Part shown: one piece after another, positions 1 to 8,437 of the stretch | How the letters are laid out: every line of letters starts with the position of its first letter | Position numbering within the stretch: the stretch's first letter is position 1 | From: Pseudocitrobacter cyperus | GTDB taxonomy: Bacteria > Pseudomonadota > Gammaproteobacteria > Enterobacterales > Enterobacteriaceae | Reading direction: 5' to 3' | DNA length: 64,000 bases | Assembly: GCF_039889165.1 (NCBI RefSeq) | Contig: NZ_JAYMYY010000001.1 | Coordinates: forward strand, 930,001 to 994,000 | The notes under the pieces: model-generated | Database searches by the model: none | What the model saw: the letters and a program-made list of their open reading frames with translations, nothing else | Told to the model about the DNA's origin: nothing | Translations under genes and position numbers: made by a program

Positions 1-3000
1 ATTGATCCGCAAAGGCGTGGATATGGCGATGCGCCTGATGGGTGAACAGTTCGTCACCGGCGAAACCATTGCCGAAGCGCTGGCCAACGCCCGCAAGCTG
101 GAAGAGAAAGGTTTCCGCTACTCCTACGATATGCTGGGCGAAGCGGCGCTGACCGCCGCCGACGCGCAGGCCTATATGGTCTCTTATCAGCAGGCGATTC
201 ACGCCATCGGCAAAGCCTCGAACGGACGCGGCATCTATGAAGGGCCGGGTATTTCTATCAAGCTCTCCGCCCTGCACCCGCGCTACAGCCGTGCGCAATA
301 TGACCGCGTCATGGAAGAGCTGTACCCGCGTCTGAAATCCCTGACGCTGCTGGCTCGCCAGTACGATATCGGCATCAATATTGATGCTGAAGAAGCAGAC
401 CGCCTGGAAATCTCTCTCGATCTGCTGGAAAAACTGTGCTTTGAACCAGAACTGGCTGGCTGGAATGGTATCGGCTTCGTTATTCAGGCATACCAGAAAC
501 GCTGCCCGTTCGTTATTGATTACCTGATCGATCTCGCGACCCGCAGCCGTCGCCGCCTGATGATCCGCCTGGTGAAAGGCGCGTACTGGGACAGCGAAAT
601 CAAACGCGCCCAGATGGACGGCCTGGAAGGCTATCCGGTCTACACCCGTAAGGTGTATACCGACGTCTCTTATCTCGCCTGCGCGAAAAAACTGCTGAGT
701 GTACCAAACCTGATCTATCCGCAGTTCGCTACCCACAACGCGCATACGCTGGCGGCCATTTATCAACTGGCCGGGCAGAACTACTATCCGGGGCAGTATG
801 AATTTCAGTGTCTGCACGGTATGGGCGAGCCGCTGTATGAGCAGGTGGTCGGGAAAGTGGCTGACGGCAAGTTAAACCGTCCATGCCGTATTTACGCGCC
901 TGTTGGCACCCACGAAACGCTGCTGGCGTATCTGGTGCGTCGTCTGCTGGAAAACGGCGCCAACACCTCCTTTGTTAACCGCATCGCCGACACGACGCTG
1001 CCGCTCGATGAACTGGTCGCAGACCCGGTTGAGGCCGTTGAGAAGATGGCGATTCAGGAAGGAACGCCGGGCCTGCCGCATCCTAAAATCGCCCTGCCGC
1101 GCGACCTTTACGGCAAAGATCGCGCTAACTCCGCCGGCCTTGATCTCTCAAACGAACATCGCCTTGCATCCCTCTCTTCATCGCTGCTGAATAGTGCGCT
1201 ACAAAAATGGCGCGCCCTGCCGATGCTGGAGCAGCCGGTTAGCGAAGGCGAAATGACGCCGCTGATTAACCCGGCCGAGCCGAAAGATGTCGTCGGTTAT
1301 GTGCGTGAAGCGAGCGAAAATGAAGTAGAACAGGCGCTAAACAGCGCGGTGAACAATGCGCCAATCTGGTTTGCCACACCGCCGCAGGAGCGCGCTGCGA
1401 TCCTGGAACGGGCTGCGGTACTGATGGAAGGCCAGATGCAGCAGTTAATTGGCATCCTGGTGCGTGAAGCGGGCAAAACCTTCAGCAACGCCATTGCGGA
1501 AGTGCGAGAGGCCGTGGACTTCCTGCACTACTACGCAGGCCAGGTGCGTCACGATTTTGACAATGAAACCCACCGCCCACTCGGCCCGGTGGTGTGTATT
1601 AGCCCATGGAACTTCCCGCTGGCCATCTTCACCGGGCAAATTGCCGCGGCGCTCGCCGCCGGTAACAGTGTGCTGGCGAAACCGGCGGAACAGACACCGC
1701 TGATTGCCGCCCAGGGAATTGCTCTGCTGCTGGAAGCTGGTGTACCGCCGGGCGTGGTGCAACTGCTGCCTGGCCGTGGCGAAACCGTCGGCGCGCAACT
1801 CACTGGCGATAGCCGCGTGCGCGGGGTGATGTTTACTGGTTCAACAGAAGTCGCCACCCTGCTGCAACGCAATATCGCCACCCGTCTTGATGCTCAGGGT
1901 CGCCCGACACCGCTTATCGCTGAAACCGGCGGGATGAACGCGATGATTGTCGACTCCTCCGCTCTGACTGAGCAGGTGGTGGTGGATGTGGTAGCTTCCG
2001 CATTTGATAGCGCCGGACAGCGCTGCTCTGCCCTGCGTGTGCTCTGTTTGCAGGACGAAGTTGCCGATCACACGCTGACCATGCTGCGTGGCGCAATGAG
2101 CGAATGCCGGATGGGCAACCCGGGCCGCCTGACCACCGACATCGGCCCGGTAATTGATGAAGAAGCCAAAACCAATATCGAACGCCACATTCAGGCGATG
2201 CGCGCCAAAGGCCGTACCGTCTTCCAGGCGGCACGGGAAAACAGCGACGATGCGCGTGAGTGGCAATCGGGAACGTTTGTCGCACCCACGCTTATCGAGC
2301 TTGAAAGCTTCGACGAACTGAAAAAAGAGGTCTTCGGCCCGGTGCTGCACGTTGTGCGCTACAACCGCAACAATCTGGATAAGCTTATCGAGCAGATTAA
2401 TGCCTCCGGCTATGGCCTGACGCTCGGCGTCCATACTCGTATCGATGAAACCATCGCCCAGGTCACAGGCAGCGCGAAAGTCGGCAACCTGTATGTTAAC
2501 CGCAACATGGTTGGCGCCGTGGTCGGTGTCCAGCCGTTCGGCGGCGAAGGGTTATCCGGCACCGGCCCGAAAGCGGGCGGCCCGATGTATCTCTACCGCC
2601 TGTTGGCAAGCCGCCCGGAAGCCGCGCTCGGCACTACCCTTGCACGTCAGGATGCGGAATACCCGGTCGATGCGCAGTTAAAATCGCTGCTGGAAAAACC
2701 GCTGACCGCCCTGAAAAACTGGGATAAAGGCGATGCTTCACTCAGTGCGCTTTGCCAGCAGTATGGTGAACTGGCGCAATCAGGCACCCAACGCGTACTG
2801 CCGGGGCCTACCGGTGAACGCAATACCTGGACGCTGATGCCGCGCGAGCGGGTACTCTGCATCGCCGACAATCAGCAGGACGCGTTGACACAACTGGCGG
2901 CTATCATGGCGGTGGGTAGTGAAGTGTTGTGGCCGGACGCCCCGCTCCAGCGCGAACTGGCGAAGACGCTACCCAAAGAGGTCAGCGAGCGTATCCGCTT

Positions 3001-3238
3001 CGCCAAAGAAGAGGTGCTGATGAGTCAGTTCTTCGATGCGGTTATTTACCACGGCGACTCCGATCAACTGCGGAAACTGTGCGAACACGTAGCCGCCCGC
3101 GATGGAGCCATTGTTTCGGTGCAGGGCTTTGCGCGTGGGGAGACCAACCTGCTGCTGGAGCGTCTCTACCATGAGCGCTCGCTGAGTGTGAACACCGCAG
3201 CAGCAGGCGGCAACGCCAGCCTGATGACAATCGGTTAA
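1..3238 (+). CDS. putA: PutA, proline dehydrogenase / glutamate semialdehyde dehydrogenase (5' end outside window)
   Basis: Bifunctional PutA oxidises proline to P5C with FAD, then to glutamate with NAD+, at the inner membrane; in enterobacteria it also represses put genes when proline is absent. About 1079 codons are visible and read closely like E. coli PutA (1320 residues), so roughly the first 240, including the DNA-binding N-terminus, lie before the window. The proline dehydrogenase barrel occupies the first ~330 visible residues. The aldehyde dehydrogenase domain follows, with the catalytic Glu in IAETGGMNA and the Cys in SAGQRCSAL. The C-terminus ends in the usual NASLMTIG. The frame is open from base 1. 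A good terminator follows, and rutR lies just downstream on the other strand, as in E. coli. Confidence 0.98.
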   Translation, partial: LIRKGVDMAMRLMGEQFVTGETIAEALANARKLEEKGFRYSYDMLGEAALTAADAQAYMVSYQQAIHAIGKASNGRGIYEGPGISIKLSALHPRYSRAQYDRVMEELYPRLKSLTLLARQYDIGINIDAEEADRLEISLDLLEKLCFEPELAGWNGIGFVIQAYQKRCPFVIDYLIDLATRSRRRLMIRLVKGAYWDSEIKRAQMDGLEGYPVYTRKVYTDVSYLACAKKLLSVPNLIYPQFATHNAHTLAAIYQLAGQNYYPGQYEFQCLHGMGEPLYEQVVGKVADGKLNRPCRIYAPVGTHETLLAYLVRRLLENGANTSFVNRIADTTLPLDELVADPVEAVEKMAIQEGTPGLPHPKIALPRDLYGKDRANSAGLDLSNEHRLASLSSSLLNSALQKWRALPMLEQPVSEGEMTPLINPAEPKDVVGYVREASENEVEQALNSAVNNAPIWFATPPQERAAILERAAVLMEGQMQQLIGILVREAGKTFSNAIAEVREAVDFLHYYAGQVRHDFDNETHRPLGPVVCISPWNFPLAIFTGQIAAALAAGNSVLAKPAEQTPLIAAQGIALLLEAGVPPGVVQLLPGRGETVGAQLTGDSRVRGVMFTGSTEVATLLQRNIATRLDAQGRPTPLIAETGGMNAMIVDSSALTEQVVVDVVASAFDSAGQRCSALRVLCLQDEVADHTLTMLRGAMSECRMGNPGRLTTDIGPVIDEEAKTNIERHIQAMRAKGRTVFQAARENSDDAREWQSGTFVAPTLIELESFDELKKEVFGPVLHVVRYNRNNLDKLIEQINASGYGLTLGVHTRIDETIAQVTGSAKVGNLYVNRNMVGAVVGVQPFGGEGLSGTGPKAGGPMYLYRLLASRPEAALGTTLARQDAEYPVDAQLKSLLEKPLTALKNWDKGDASLSALCQQYGELAQSGTQRVLPGPTGERNTWTLMPRERVLCIADNQQDALTQLAAIMAVGSEVLWPDAPLQRELAKTLPKEVSERIRFAKEEVLMSQFFDAVIYHGDSDQLRKLCEHVAARDGAIVSVQGFARGETNLLLERLYHERSLSVNTAAAGGNASLMTIG

Positions 3239-3279
3239 GCGCTCGTCTGAGCACTTAACCGGGCCATCATCCAACCCAA

Positions 3280-3306
3280 AGCCAGCCGACCCGGCTGGCT
3301 TTTTTC
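3280..3306 (+). terminator. Rho-independent terminator of putA
   Basis: AGCCAGCCG / CGGCTGGCT hairpin with a short loop followed by six T, 43 bases after the putA stop. Confidence 0.85.
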
Positions 3307-3379
3307 ACGCATACGACCCTTCCACACCGACCACCATTCATACTATATTCAACGACATCTTTTTTAAGGGAGTGAACAG

Positions 3380-3775
3380 ATGAAACGTACTTTCCTGGCG
3401 ATAATCGCCCTGATGGCGAGTGGTGCGGCGCTGGCGGATGAATGCAACGGCGCCAGTACCCAGAGTGACCTGAATCAATGCACCGCGGCCCAGTATCAGG
3501 CGGCGGATAAAAAACTGAATGAAACCTATCAGGCGGCGCAAAAACGGGCGCAGTCGCCCCAGCGTGAATTGCTGAAAAAAGCGCAGGTCGCCTGGATTGC
3601 CTCGCGCGATGCCGATTGCGAGCTGCTCAGTTCCAGCTCTGAAGGCGGTAGCGTCCAGCCGATGGTGCATAACCAGTGCCTGGCGGATAAAACCGCGGAG
3701 CGGGAAGCGTTTATCTCCTCTCTGCTACAGTGCGAAGAGGGTGATCTGAGCTGCCCGCTGCCGCCCGCGAACTAG
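3380..3775 (+). CDS. Secreted LprI/DUF1311-type small protein
   Basis: 131 residues with a clear Sec signal peptide (MKRTFLAIIALMASGAALA, cleavage before DEC). The mature part has six cysteines, which suggests three disulfides in the periplasm. The pattern CNGASTQSDLNQC, then a helical segment rich in K, A and Q, then AWIASRDADC is that of the lysozyme-inhibitor LprI N-terminal domain family (DUF1311, YecT-like). In mycobacteria one member inhibits lysozyme; the role of enterobacterial members is not established. Ribosome site AAGGGAG lies 7 bases before the ATG. The stop overlaps the convergent rutR stop by four bases. Confidence 0.8.
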   Translation: MKRTFLAIIALMASGAALADECNGASTQSDLNQCTAAQYQAADKKLNETYQAAQKRAQSPQRELLKKAQVAWIASRDADCELLSSSSEGGSVQPMVHNQCLADKTAEREAFISSLLQCEEGDLSCPLPPAN

Positions 3776-4410
3776 CGCACGCGAACGCCTTCGATAATCA
3801 TCCGCTGAACGTTTTCGACCGTGCGCTGAAAGAAGGCTTCATCCTGTAACGTCGCGCCCGTAACCGCCTCCACCTGAGTGGCAAAATCCGCATAGTGCTG
3901 GGTTGTCGCCCAAATCATAAAAATCAGGTGGTGGGGGTCGACCGGCGCGAGTTTTTCCGCCTTTACCCATGCGGCAATAATAGCCGATTTTTCCTCAACC
4001 AGCGTTTTAAGAGAGCCGGTCAGTTCATTCATCAGCAGCGGTGCGCCCTGCAACATCTCAAGGCAGAAAAGCCGCGACGCCTGCGGATAGTCGCGCGACA
4101 CCTCAAGCTTCAGCAAAATGTACTCTTTAATTGCCTGAAGCGGCGCAAGATCTTCGCGAAACGCTTTCAGCGGAGCCAGCCAGATAGCCAGAATTTGCCG
4201 CATCACCGCCACATAAAGCGCCTCTTTAGAGGGGTAATAGTAGAGCAAGTTGGTTTTTGACACCCCGGCCAGCTCCGCCACCTGCTCCAGCCGGGTTCCA
4301 TGAATGCCGAACTGCGAAAACGTATTGAGCGCAGCCGAAAGAATGGCCTCTTTTTTGGCGCTGACGGCCTGCGAGCGTTTACCGCTCTTCTTTGTTACTT
4401 CCTGAGCCAT
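3772..4410 (-). CDS. rutR: RutR, TetR-family pyrimidine regulator
   Basis: 212-residue TetR regulator, near-identical in its core to E. coli RutR: N-terminal KKEAILSAAL helix-turn-helix with GVSKTNLLYYYPSKEALY, then the ligand domain ending NVQRMIIEGVRVR. RutR binds uracil or thymine and controls pyrimidine degradation (rutA-G) and carAB. Start chosen at the MAQEVTKKSGKRS methionine because GGAGAGG lies just upstream and the length then matches E. coli; the frame stays open further upstream but that part has no family resemblance. putA lies beside it as in E. coli, but no rutA-G operon follows, so here RutR would have only distant targets. Confidence 0.95.
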   Translation of the reverse strand: MAQEVTKKSGKRSQAVSAKKEAILSAALNTFSQFGIHGTRLEQVAELAGVSKTNLLYYYPSKEALYVAVMRQILAIWLAPLKAFREDLAPLQAIKEYILLKLEVSRDYPQASRLFCLEMLQGAPLLMNELTGSLKTLVEEKSAIIAAWVKAEKLAPVDPHHLIFMIWATTQHYADFATQVEAVTGATLQDEAFFQRTVENVQRMIIEGVRVR

Positions 4411-4519
4411 ACGCCCTCTCCTGTTATTAGCTTTAACAGTATACTGCCCACTAAAGCGGGAGAGAATAATAGAGGCATTGAGAAAGAGCTCATACACATC
4501 CAAATTCCCGGGCATGGCA

Positions 4520-5245
4520 TTATGCCTGAGCGGCCTTGTAATATGCTTCCAGCTTATCAAGGAAGCCGAAGAGCACCTGATTCATTTCGCTGTAGTCGTG
4601 CGCCCGGAGTTCTTCAGGGGTGTTAACGAAGCGATATTCCGCGGCACGGTTCAGGTCTTTCTCAGAATGCGCAATCAGCAGTTCTACCACGTCCGGTGTA
4701 AGCTCCATGTGGCACTGGAAACCAAAGACACGGTCAGAATATTGAACAATCTGCCGTGGGCAGCCTTCACTATAAGCGAGAATTTTTGCCCCCGGAGTCA
4801 GACCCGGCATGTCGTTATGCCAGTGACCCACGTCGAGCGTTTTCGCGAAGTGAGAGAACATCGCCTCCTTGCGCCCGTCTTCAGTCAGCGTGATCGGAAA
4901 CTTACCTATCTCTCTTTCAGGACTATGAGAGAACGGCGCGCCCAGCGCTTCACCGATTAGCTGTGAGCCAAGGCAGATACCGATCACGGCCTTGCCGGCG
5001 CTCACTGCAGAAGCAATGAGCGCCTGTTCATCTTTGGAATTGAAGTGCGGGCACTCATTAAGCGTCGTGGCGGGGTCTTGCGGCCCCCCCATAACGATAA
5101 GGAAATCGATGCCTTCAGCGTTTGTTGGCAGCGCCTCGCCTGCATATACGCGTGAGTAAGTCACGTCATGACCTTGATTTCTTGCCCAGGTCTCATAAGC
5201 CCCTGGGGCTTCAAAACTTTCATGTACGATAAAGTGTACTCGCAT
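4520..5245 (-). CDS. Class I glutamine amidotransferase (GMP synthase-like, YfeJ type)
   Basis: 241 residues, one triad-type glutamine amidotransferase domain with no synthetase partner. Nucleophile Cys in GICLGSQLIGEALG, oxyanion region VMGGPQDP, and the catalytic His in FGFQCHMELTPDVVE followed by the Glu. Such stand-alone proteins resemble the N-terminal part of GuaA and are annotated YfeJ in Salmonella; the acceptor substrate is unknown. Start at MRVHFIVHE, since the 16 residues upstream are not typical. It is divergent from an AraC gene 80 bases away, which may control it (inference from position). Confidence 0.85.
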   Translation of the reverse strand: MRVHFIVHESFEAPGAYETWARNQGHDVTYSRVYAGEALPTNAEGIDFLIVMGGPQDPATTLNECPHFNSKDEQALIASAVSAGKAVIGICLGSQLIGEALGAPFSHSPEREIGKFPITLTEDGRKEAMFSHFAKTLDVGHWHNDMPGLTPGAKILAYSEGCPRQIVQYSDRVFGFQCHMELTPDVVELLIAHSEKDLNRAAEYRFVNTPEELRAHDYSEMNQVLFGFLDKLEAYYKAAQA

Positions 5246-5325
5246 TAGAAAATACCTATGATGATCAGAAGGATAATTAACTCGCCCATCCACCAGGCTA
5301 TACTCCGGACGATTCTGGTTTCGAT

Positions 5326-6126
5326 ATGATAATTGCAGGGGCTAAATTTGAAATGCCAGGTAGTATAGATAAAGCGCCAAGACATGATGACGCGACGGGC
5401 TGGTCAAGCACGGCGATAAGCTATCAACGTGGAGAGGTAGATCCTCCCCATCATCATGTTGAAGGACAGCTACTGTTTGCCACCAGGGGGGTTATGCTGG
5501 TTGAAACAGAGAGTGACCGCTGGGTAATCCCTCCTCAGCGTGCATTATGGCTACCGCCTCTTCATATCCATAGTTACAACCTGCTTTCACACACCGACCT
5601 ACGCGCTGTTTATTTCAGCCGCAGCCTTATTGCAGAATGTACGAGCTTTACCAGGAGTGATCAGGTGCATGTAATTACCGCTACGGCGTTGGTGAAGGAG
5701 TTGATAGCCGGGCTATTCAGTGAGGACTACCACCGACCAAGTCAACGGAAAATGGCTCTGCTGCTTCTGGAAATCCTCAGCGAGGCGCCCCCGCTGGCTA
5801 CCGCGCTTCCAGTGCCGCATGATGCGAGGTTATTCCGGGCGGCCAGAGAATTACTCGTTAATCAGCGCTGGGACGCATCGCTGAGCGATCTGGCTTCAAT
5901 CGCGGCCATGTCTGACCGTACATTTTCGCGATTGTTTGTTAAGGATACTGGCTTTAGTTACAGGGCATGGAAGCAAAGAGCCAGAATTTGTGCTTCGTTA
6001 GATCTTCTCGCGAATGGCATCCCAATCAAACAGGTCGCTTACCAGCTTGGTTTTTCATGTCCGGCGGCATTTACAGCGGCTTTTCGTTGCGTTCTGGGCT
6101 CAACGCCGCGTGACTTTTTGCCTTAA
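5326..6126 (+). CDS. AraC-family regulator with N-terminal cupin
   Basis: 266 residues. The N-terminal half is a cupin sensor (VDPPHHHVEGQLLFATRGVMLVE, then PPQRALWLPP), as in the NimR / YfeG type of AraC protein. The C-terminal ~100 residues carry two helix-turn-helices: LSDLASIAAMSDRTFSRLFVKDTGFSYRAWKQRARI and PIKQVAYQLGFSCPAAFTAAF, ending GSTPRDFLP. The ligand is unknown. Its own start has no strong ribosome site; an internal ATG at 5353 has AGGGG about 12 bases before it and is an alternative. Base composition is more AT-rich than putA. Likely acts on the divergent amidotransferase gene. Confidence 0.85.
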   Translation: MIIAGAKFEMPGSIDKAPRHDDATGWSSTAISYQRGEVDPPHHHVEGQLLFATRGVMLVETESDRWVIPPQRALWLPPLHIHSYNLLSHTDLRAVYFSRSLIAECTSFTRSDQVHVITATALVKELIAGLFSEDYHRPSQRKMALLLLEILSEAPPLATALPVPHDARLFRAARELLVNQRWDASLSDLASIAAMSDRTFSRLFVKDTGFSYRAWKQRARICASLDLLANGIPIKQVAYQLGFSCPAAFTAAFRCVLGSTPRDFLP

Positions 6127-6144
6127 TCTACGGAGGACAATCAC

Positions 6145-6654
6145 ATAAACTTCAGCATCTCCCCCGCACAACCCACGCACTTTGCCGCTCTTCGCGCCAT
6201 CGAACTGGCAGCCTTTGAAACGTTACGCCAGGCAGGAGCTATGAGCGGCCCGGCGAGTGCATCTGACCTTGATGAATTAAGCGATTTCAGCCGCAATGGG
6301 CTACTGCTTGCAGCCTATACGCCAGACTCCGTTCCCGTCGGATTCATCGCAGGAAAAGTCGAGGGCAAGTGGCTGCACATCGCAGAAATGGATGTGCATC
6401 CGGACTGGCAGCGCCGTGGGATCGGCAATAAACTCATGCAGTCCATTCTCCGTAATGGAAAGCTACTCAGCCTGACGGGCGCCACGCTAACAACCGATAA
6501 AATCGCCGCATTTAATGCCAGGTTTTACGCCACGATGGGTTTTGAGATTGTGGAAGGCGATGCGCGACCACCGCATTTGGCGGCCATAAGTGAGGATGAG
6601 CTTGCAAAAGGTTTCGATCCATCGCGCCGGGTAGCGATGCGTGTTGTTTTTTAA
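6145..6654 (+). CDS. GNAT acetyltransferase with an ATA in place of its start codon
   Basis: 169-residue GNAT fold if read from 6145. Motif A is visible as IAEMDVHPDWQRRGIGNKLM (acetyl-CoA loop RxxGIG), followed by GATLTTDKIAAFNARFYATMGFEIVEG. A strong ribosome site (ACGGAGG) lies 7 bases before an ATA codon at 6145 that opens the right frame with NFSISPAQPTHFAALRAIELAAFETL, the expected beta1-alpha1 of a GNAT. The first ATG is only at 6241 and would remove that segment. So the natural start appears to have changed from ATG to ATA, giving very weak translation or a dying gene. The substrate is unknown. Confidence 0.65.
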   Translation: MNFSISPAQPTHFAALRAIELAAFETLRQAGAMSGPASASDLDELSDFSRNGLLLAAYTPDSVPVGFIAGKVEGKWLHIAEMDVHPDWQRRGIGNKLMQSILRNGKLLSLTGATLTTDKIAAFNARFYATMGFEIVEGDARPPHLAAISEDELAKGFDPSRRVAMRVVF

Positions 6655-6684
6655 TATACGGAGATATAAATACCCAAAAAAGGC

Positions 6685-6852
6685 TGCAAAACAAAGGCGG
6701 TTCTGGATTGATATTCTGACCGTTTCAGCATCAATGCCAGGCGCCCAGGACGCTTGCGAGAGGTAATCGTGAATGGCTTTCAGTTGAAAAAAAACGGGAT
6801 CGATTGCGACGGTAAACTGGCCGTTGGTAAAACTCAGATGCTGATTATCCAC
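6685..6852 (-). pseudogene. 5' remnant of a second GNAT acetyltransferase gene
   Basis: Minus-strand reading from a GTG at 6852, preceded by AAGGAG, gives 56 residues (MDNQHLSF..., then LKAIHDYLSQASWAPGI, then VRISIQNRLCFA). This is the usual N-terminus of a short GNAT family: a helix with AIHxxL, a S-WAPGI segment, then a strand ending LCF. After CFA the resemblance stops, and the frame runs into DNA opposite the neighbouring GNAT gene. I read it as a deletion remnant. The joint would be near 6684. No functional product is expected. Confidence 0.5.
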
Positions 6853-6913
6853 CGAAAGACTCCTTGCAAACTCGCTTTGATAAGACGAGCCCTACTGGCA
6901 TACCGGGCAACAC

Positions 6914-7516
6914 TCAGGATGCGTTCTCATGTACTGTCATGATGAAAACCAATGGACTTTCCTGCCGGTTTTCATAGAAATGAGGAACGTCCGTTCTGGC
7001 CGTTGCCGAACAGCCAGTATTTATCCGATACAGATGATCCTGTACGCCCAGCGTGAGCATACCCGTCTGAACATAAAACAGTTCAAGCGTTCCTTCAGTG
7101 TGGCCGGGTGAAGCAAACTTTTCCCCTGGCTGCATTTCCCACATCCAGAGCTCGGTCATATCCGGGCCACCCGACCCAGCAAGTAACCTTGCTCTCCCGC
7201 CTTTTTCACCTGCCCACAATTCAGGGATCTCATCTTCAGCAATGAGATGTACGGTCGGTTTGGAACTGACATCCACAAAATCAGCCATCGAAACGCCCAT
7301 CGCGGCAGCCAGTCGGCATAACAGGGCTATGCTGGGATTCGCACGGCATCCCTCAATCTCAACCAGCGCTCCTTTGCTGACCCCCGCCCGACGGGAGAGT
7401 TCATCGAGGGATATTTTCTTTTGCTTACGATACAGTTTAATTCGCTGAGATACGGCCTCATTCACCGTGTTGACGATAGAATTTGCATCGGTCATTAAAT
7501 TGACTTTTTTGGTCAT
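6914..7516 (-). CDS. XRE-family regulator with cupin domain
   Basis: 200 residues. N-terminal helix-turn-helix (KKISLDELSRRAGVSKGALVEIEGCRANPS, about residues 32-62) followed by a C-terminal cupin (PGEKFASPGHTEGTLELFYVQTGML through DVPHFYENR). This HTH-cupin design is common in regulators of small-molecule metabolism genes. It starts at MTKKVNLM; a second methionine at 7495 is possible. It is divergent from the B3/4 gene at 7560, and the roughly 40 bases between them probably hold the shared operator. The ligand is unknown. Confidence 0.85.
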   Translation of the reverse strand: MTKKVNLMTDANSIVNTVNEAVSQRIKLYRKQKKISLDELSRRAGVSKGALVEIEGCRANPSIALLCRLAAAMGVSMADFVDVSSKPTVHLIAEDEIPELWAGEKGGRARLLAGSGGPDMTELWMWEMQPGEKFASPGHTEGTLELFYVQTGMLTLGVQDHLYRINTGCSATARTDVPHFYENRQESPLVFIMTVHENAS

Positions 7517-7559
7517 GGGTCATTATCATGGAATAAATTGGTCATTACAGGATTATCAC

Positions 7560-8255
7560 GTGTTAACAGTATCTCCGTCAATTGCCCCTGAAATTTATCG
7601 TATTGCTCCCGGTTTTCGGGCACTCAGTATCTGCGTAAAAGCTGCGCCAGTGCTTAATCCCGACACTGGAGAAACGGCGCTGCGAGAAGCCTGTGAAGCA
7701 GTTCTGGCCGGTGAACCTGAATGGGCAGAATCTCATCTGGCCGCATGGGCCGAAGTTTTTCAAAAATTTGGAGCTAAACCTAAACGCACCCCTTGCTCCG
7801 CGGATGCGTTACGTAAGCGCGTATTACGTGACGGAACGATGCCAGCGCTCGATCCCATCGTTGATCTTTATAATGCCGTTAGTCTCCGCTACGCCATCCC
7901 GGTTGGTGGAGAGAATATTTCTGCCTATCACGGGTCGCCGCGTCTGATTGTGGCAAAAGGAACAGAGCCTTTTGATACCGTCAAAGAGGGTGAAAACACC
8001 TTTGAATATCCTTCGCAAGGAGAGGTTGTCTGGTGTGATGATACAGGCGTGACCTGTCGCCGCTGGAACTGGCGACAGGGGATCAGAACCCGCTTAGGCG
8101 TGGAAGCTCAGCAAATGTGGTTTATTCTGGAAAGCCTGCCACAGATGCCACTGGAGAGACTTCACGAAGCCGGGAAGATGCTGACCGAAGGCCTGGAAAA
8201 AATGATGCCCGGTTTGTGGTTCGAAGTTGCTCTCATCGAAGAACAACACCAGTAG
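7560..8255 (+). CDS. B3/4 (tRNA-editing-like) domain protein
   Basis: 231 residues from a GTG at 7560. The B3/4 fold is the editing module of phenylalanyl-tRNA synthetase beta; stand-alone copies may clear mischarged tRNA or bind amino acids, but their role is unproven. Recognisable segments are SADALRKRVLRDG, PIVDLYNAVSLRYAIPVGGE, a GEVVWCDDTGVTCRRWNWRQ strand pair, and a long C-terminal helix. The frame is open back to 7467, but that part lies under the divergent regulator gene and looks unlike the family. The GTG start has CAGGA at a workable distance. Usually paired with a divergent XRE-cupin regulator, as here. Confidence 0.75.
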   Translation: MLTVSPSIAPEIYRIAPGFRALSICVKAAPVLNPDTGETALREACEAVLAGEPEWAESHLAAWAEVFQKFGAKPKRTPCSADALRKRVLRDGTMPALDPIVDLYNAVSLRYAIPVGGENISAYHGSPRLIVAKGTEPFDTVKEGENTFEYPSQGEVVWCDDTGVTCRRWNWRQGIRTRLGVEAQQMWFILESLPQMPLERLHEAGKMLTEGLEKMMPGLWFEVALIEEQHQ

Positions 8256-8276
8256 CATCATTCAGGAGAAACATTT

Positions 8277-8303
8277 ATGTTTACTGGTTTGTCGGCGTTT
8301 TGA
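8277..8303 (+). pseudogene. Eight-codon gene stub after the B3/4 gene
   Basis: A strong start (AGGAG, 9 bases, ATG) 21 bases after the B3/4 stop encodes only MFTGLSAF, then TGA. A start signal this good with no gene behind it suggests a truncated downstream cistron. The eight residues are the usual opening of dihydrodipicolinate-synthase-like proteins, as I remember them, but eight residues cannot prove it. The joint would be near 8303. Could also be chance. Confidence 0.3.
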
Positions 8304-8383
8304 ACAACCAGTTCAGCACAATCCGTGTTAACTATAGGCGAACTCCCTCTCCTCGCTCAAACCAGCCTTCAGCTCAGTTACAG

Positions 8384-8409
8384 GATTCGCTTCGTGCCAG
8401 AAGCGAATC
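8384..8409. terminator. Perfect 10-bp hairpin between convergent genes
   Basis: GATTCGCTTC and GAAGCGAATC around a 6-base loop, with no T-tract. It sits between the B3/4 gene and the convergent MarR-GNAT gene, so it may end transcription or stabilise a 3' end. Confidence 0.4.
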
Positions 8410-8437
8410 TGCTGAAAACGGTATCCAGAGCGACAAG

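Noticed and set aside
1841..2434. 197-codon frame opposite putA
   Set aside because: Shadow of the aldehyde dehydrogenase domain of putA.
6487..6684. Rest of the minus-strand frame that begins with the GNAT remnant
   Set aside because: Past about 6684 it is antisense to the 6145 GNAT gene and shows no family likeness, so only the first 56 residues are called as a remnant.
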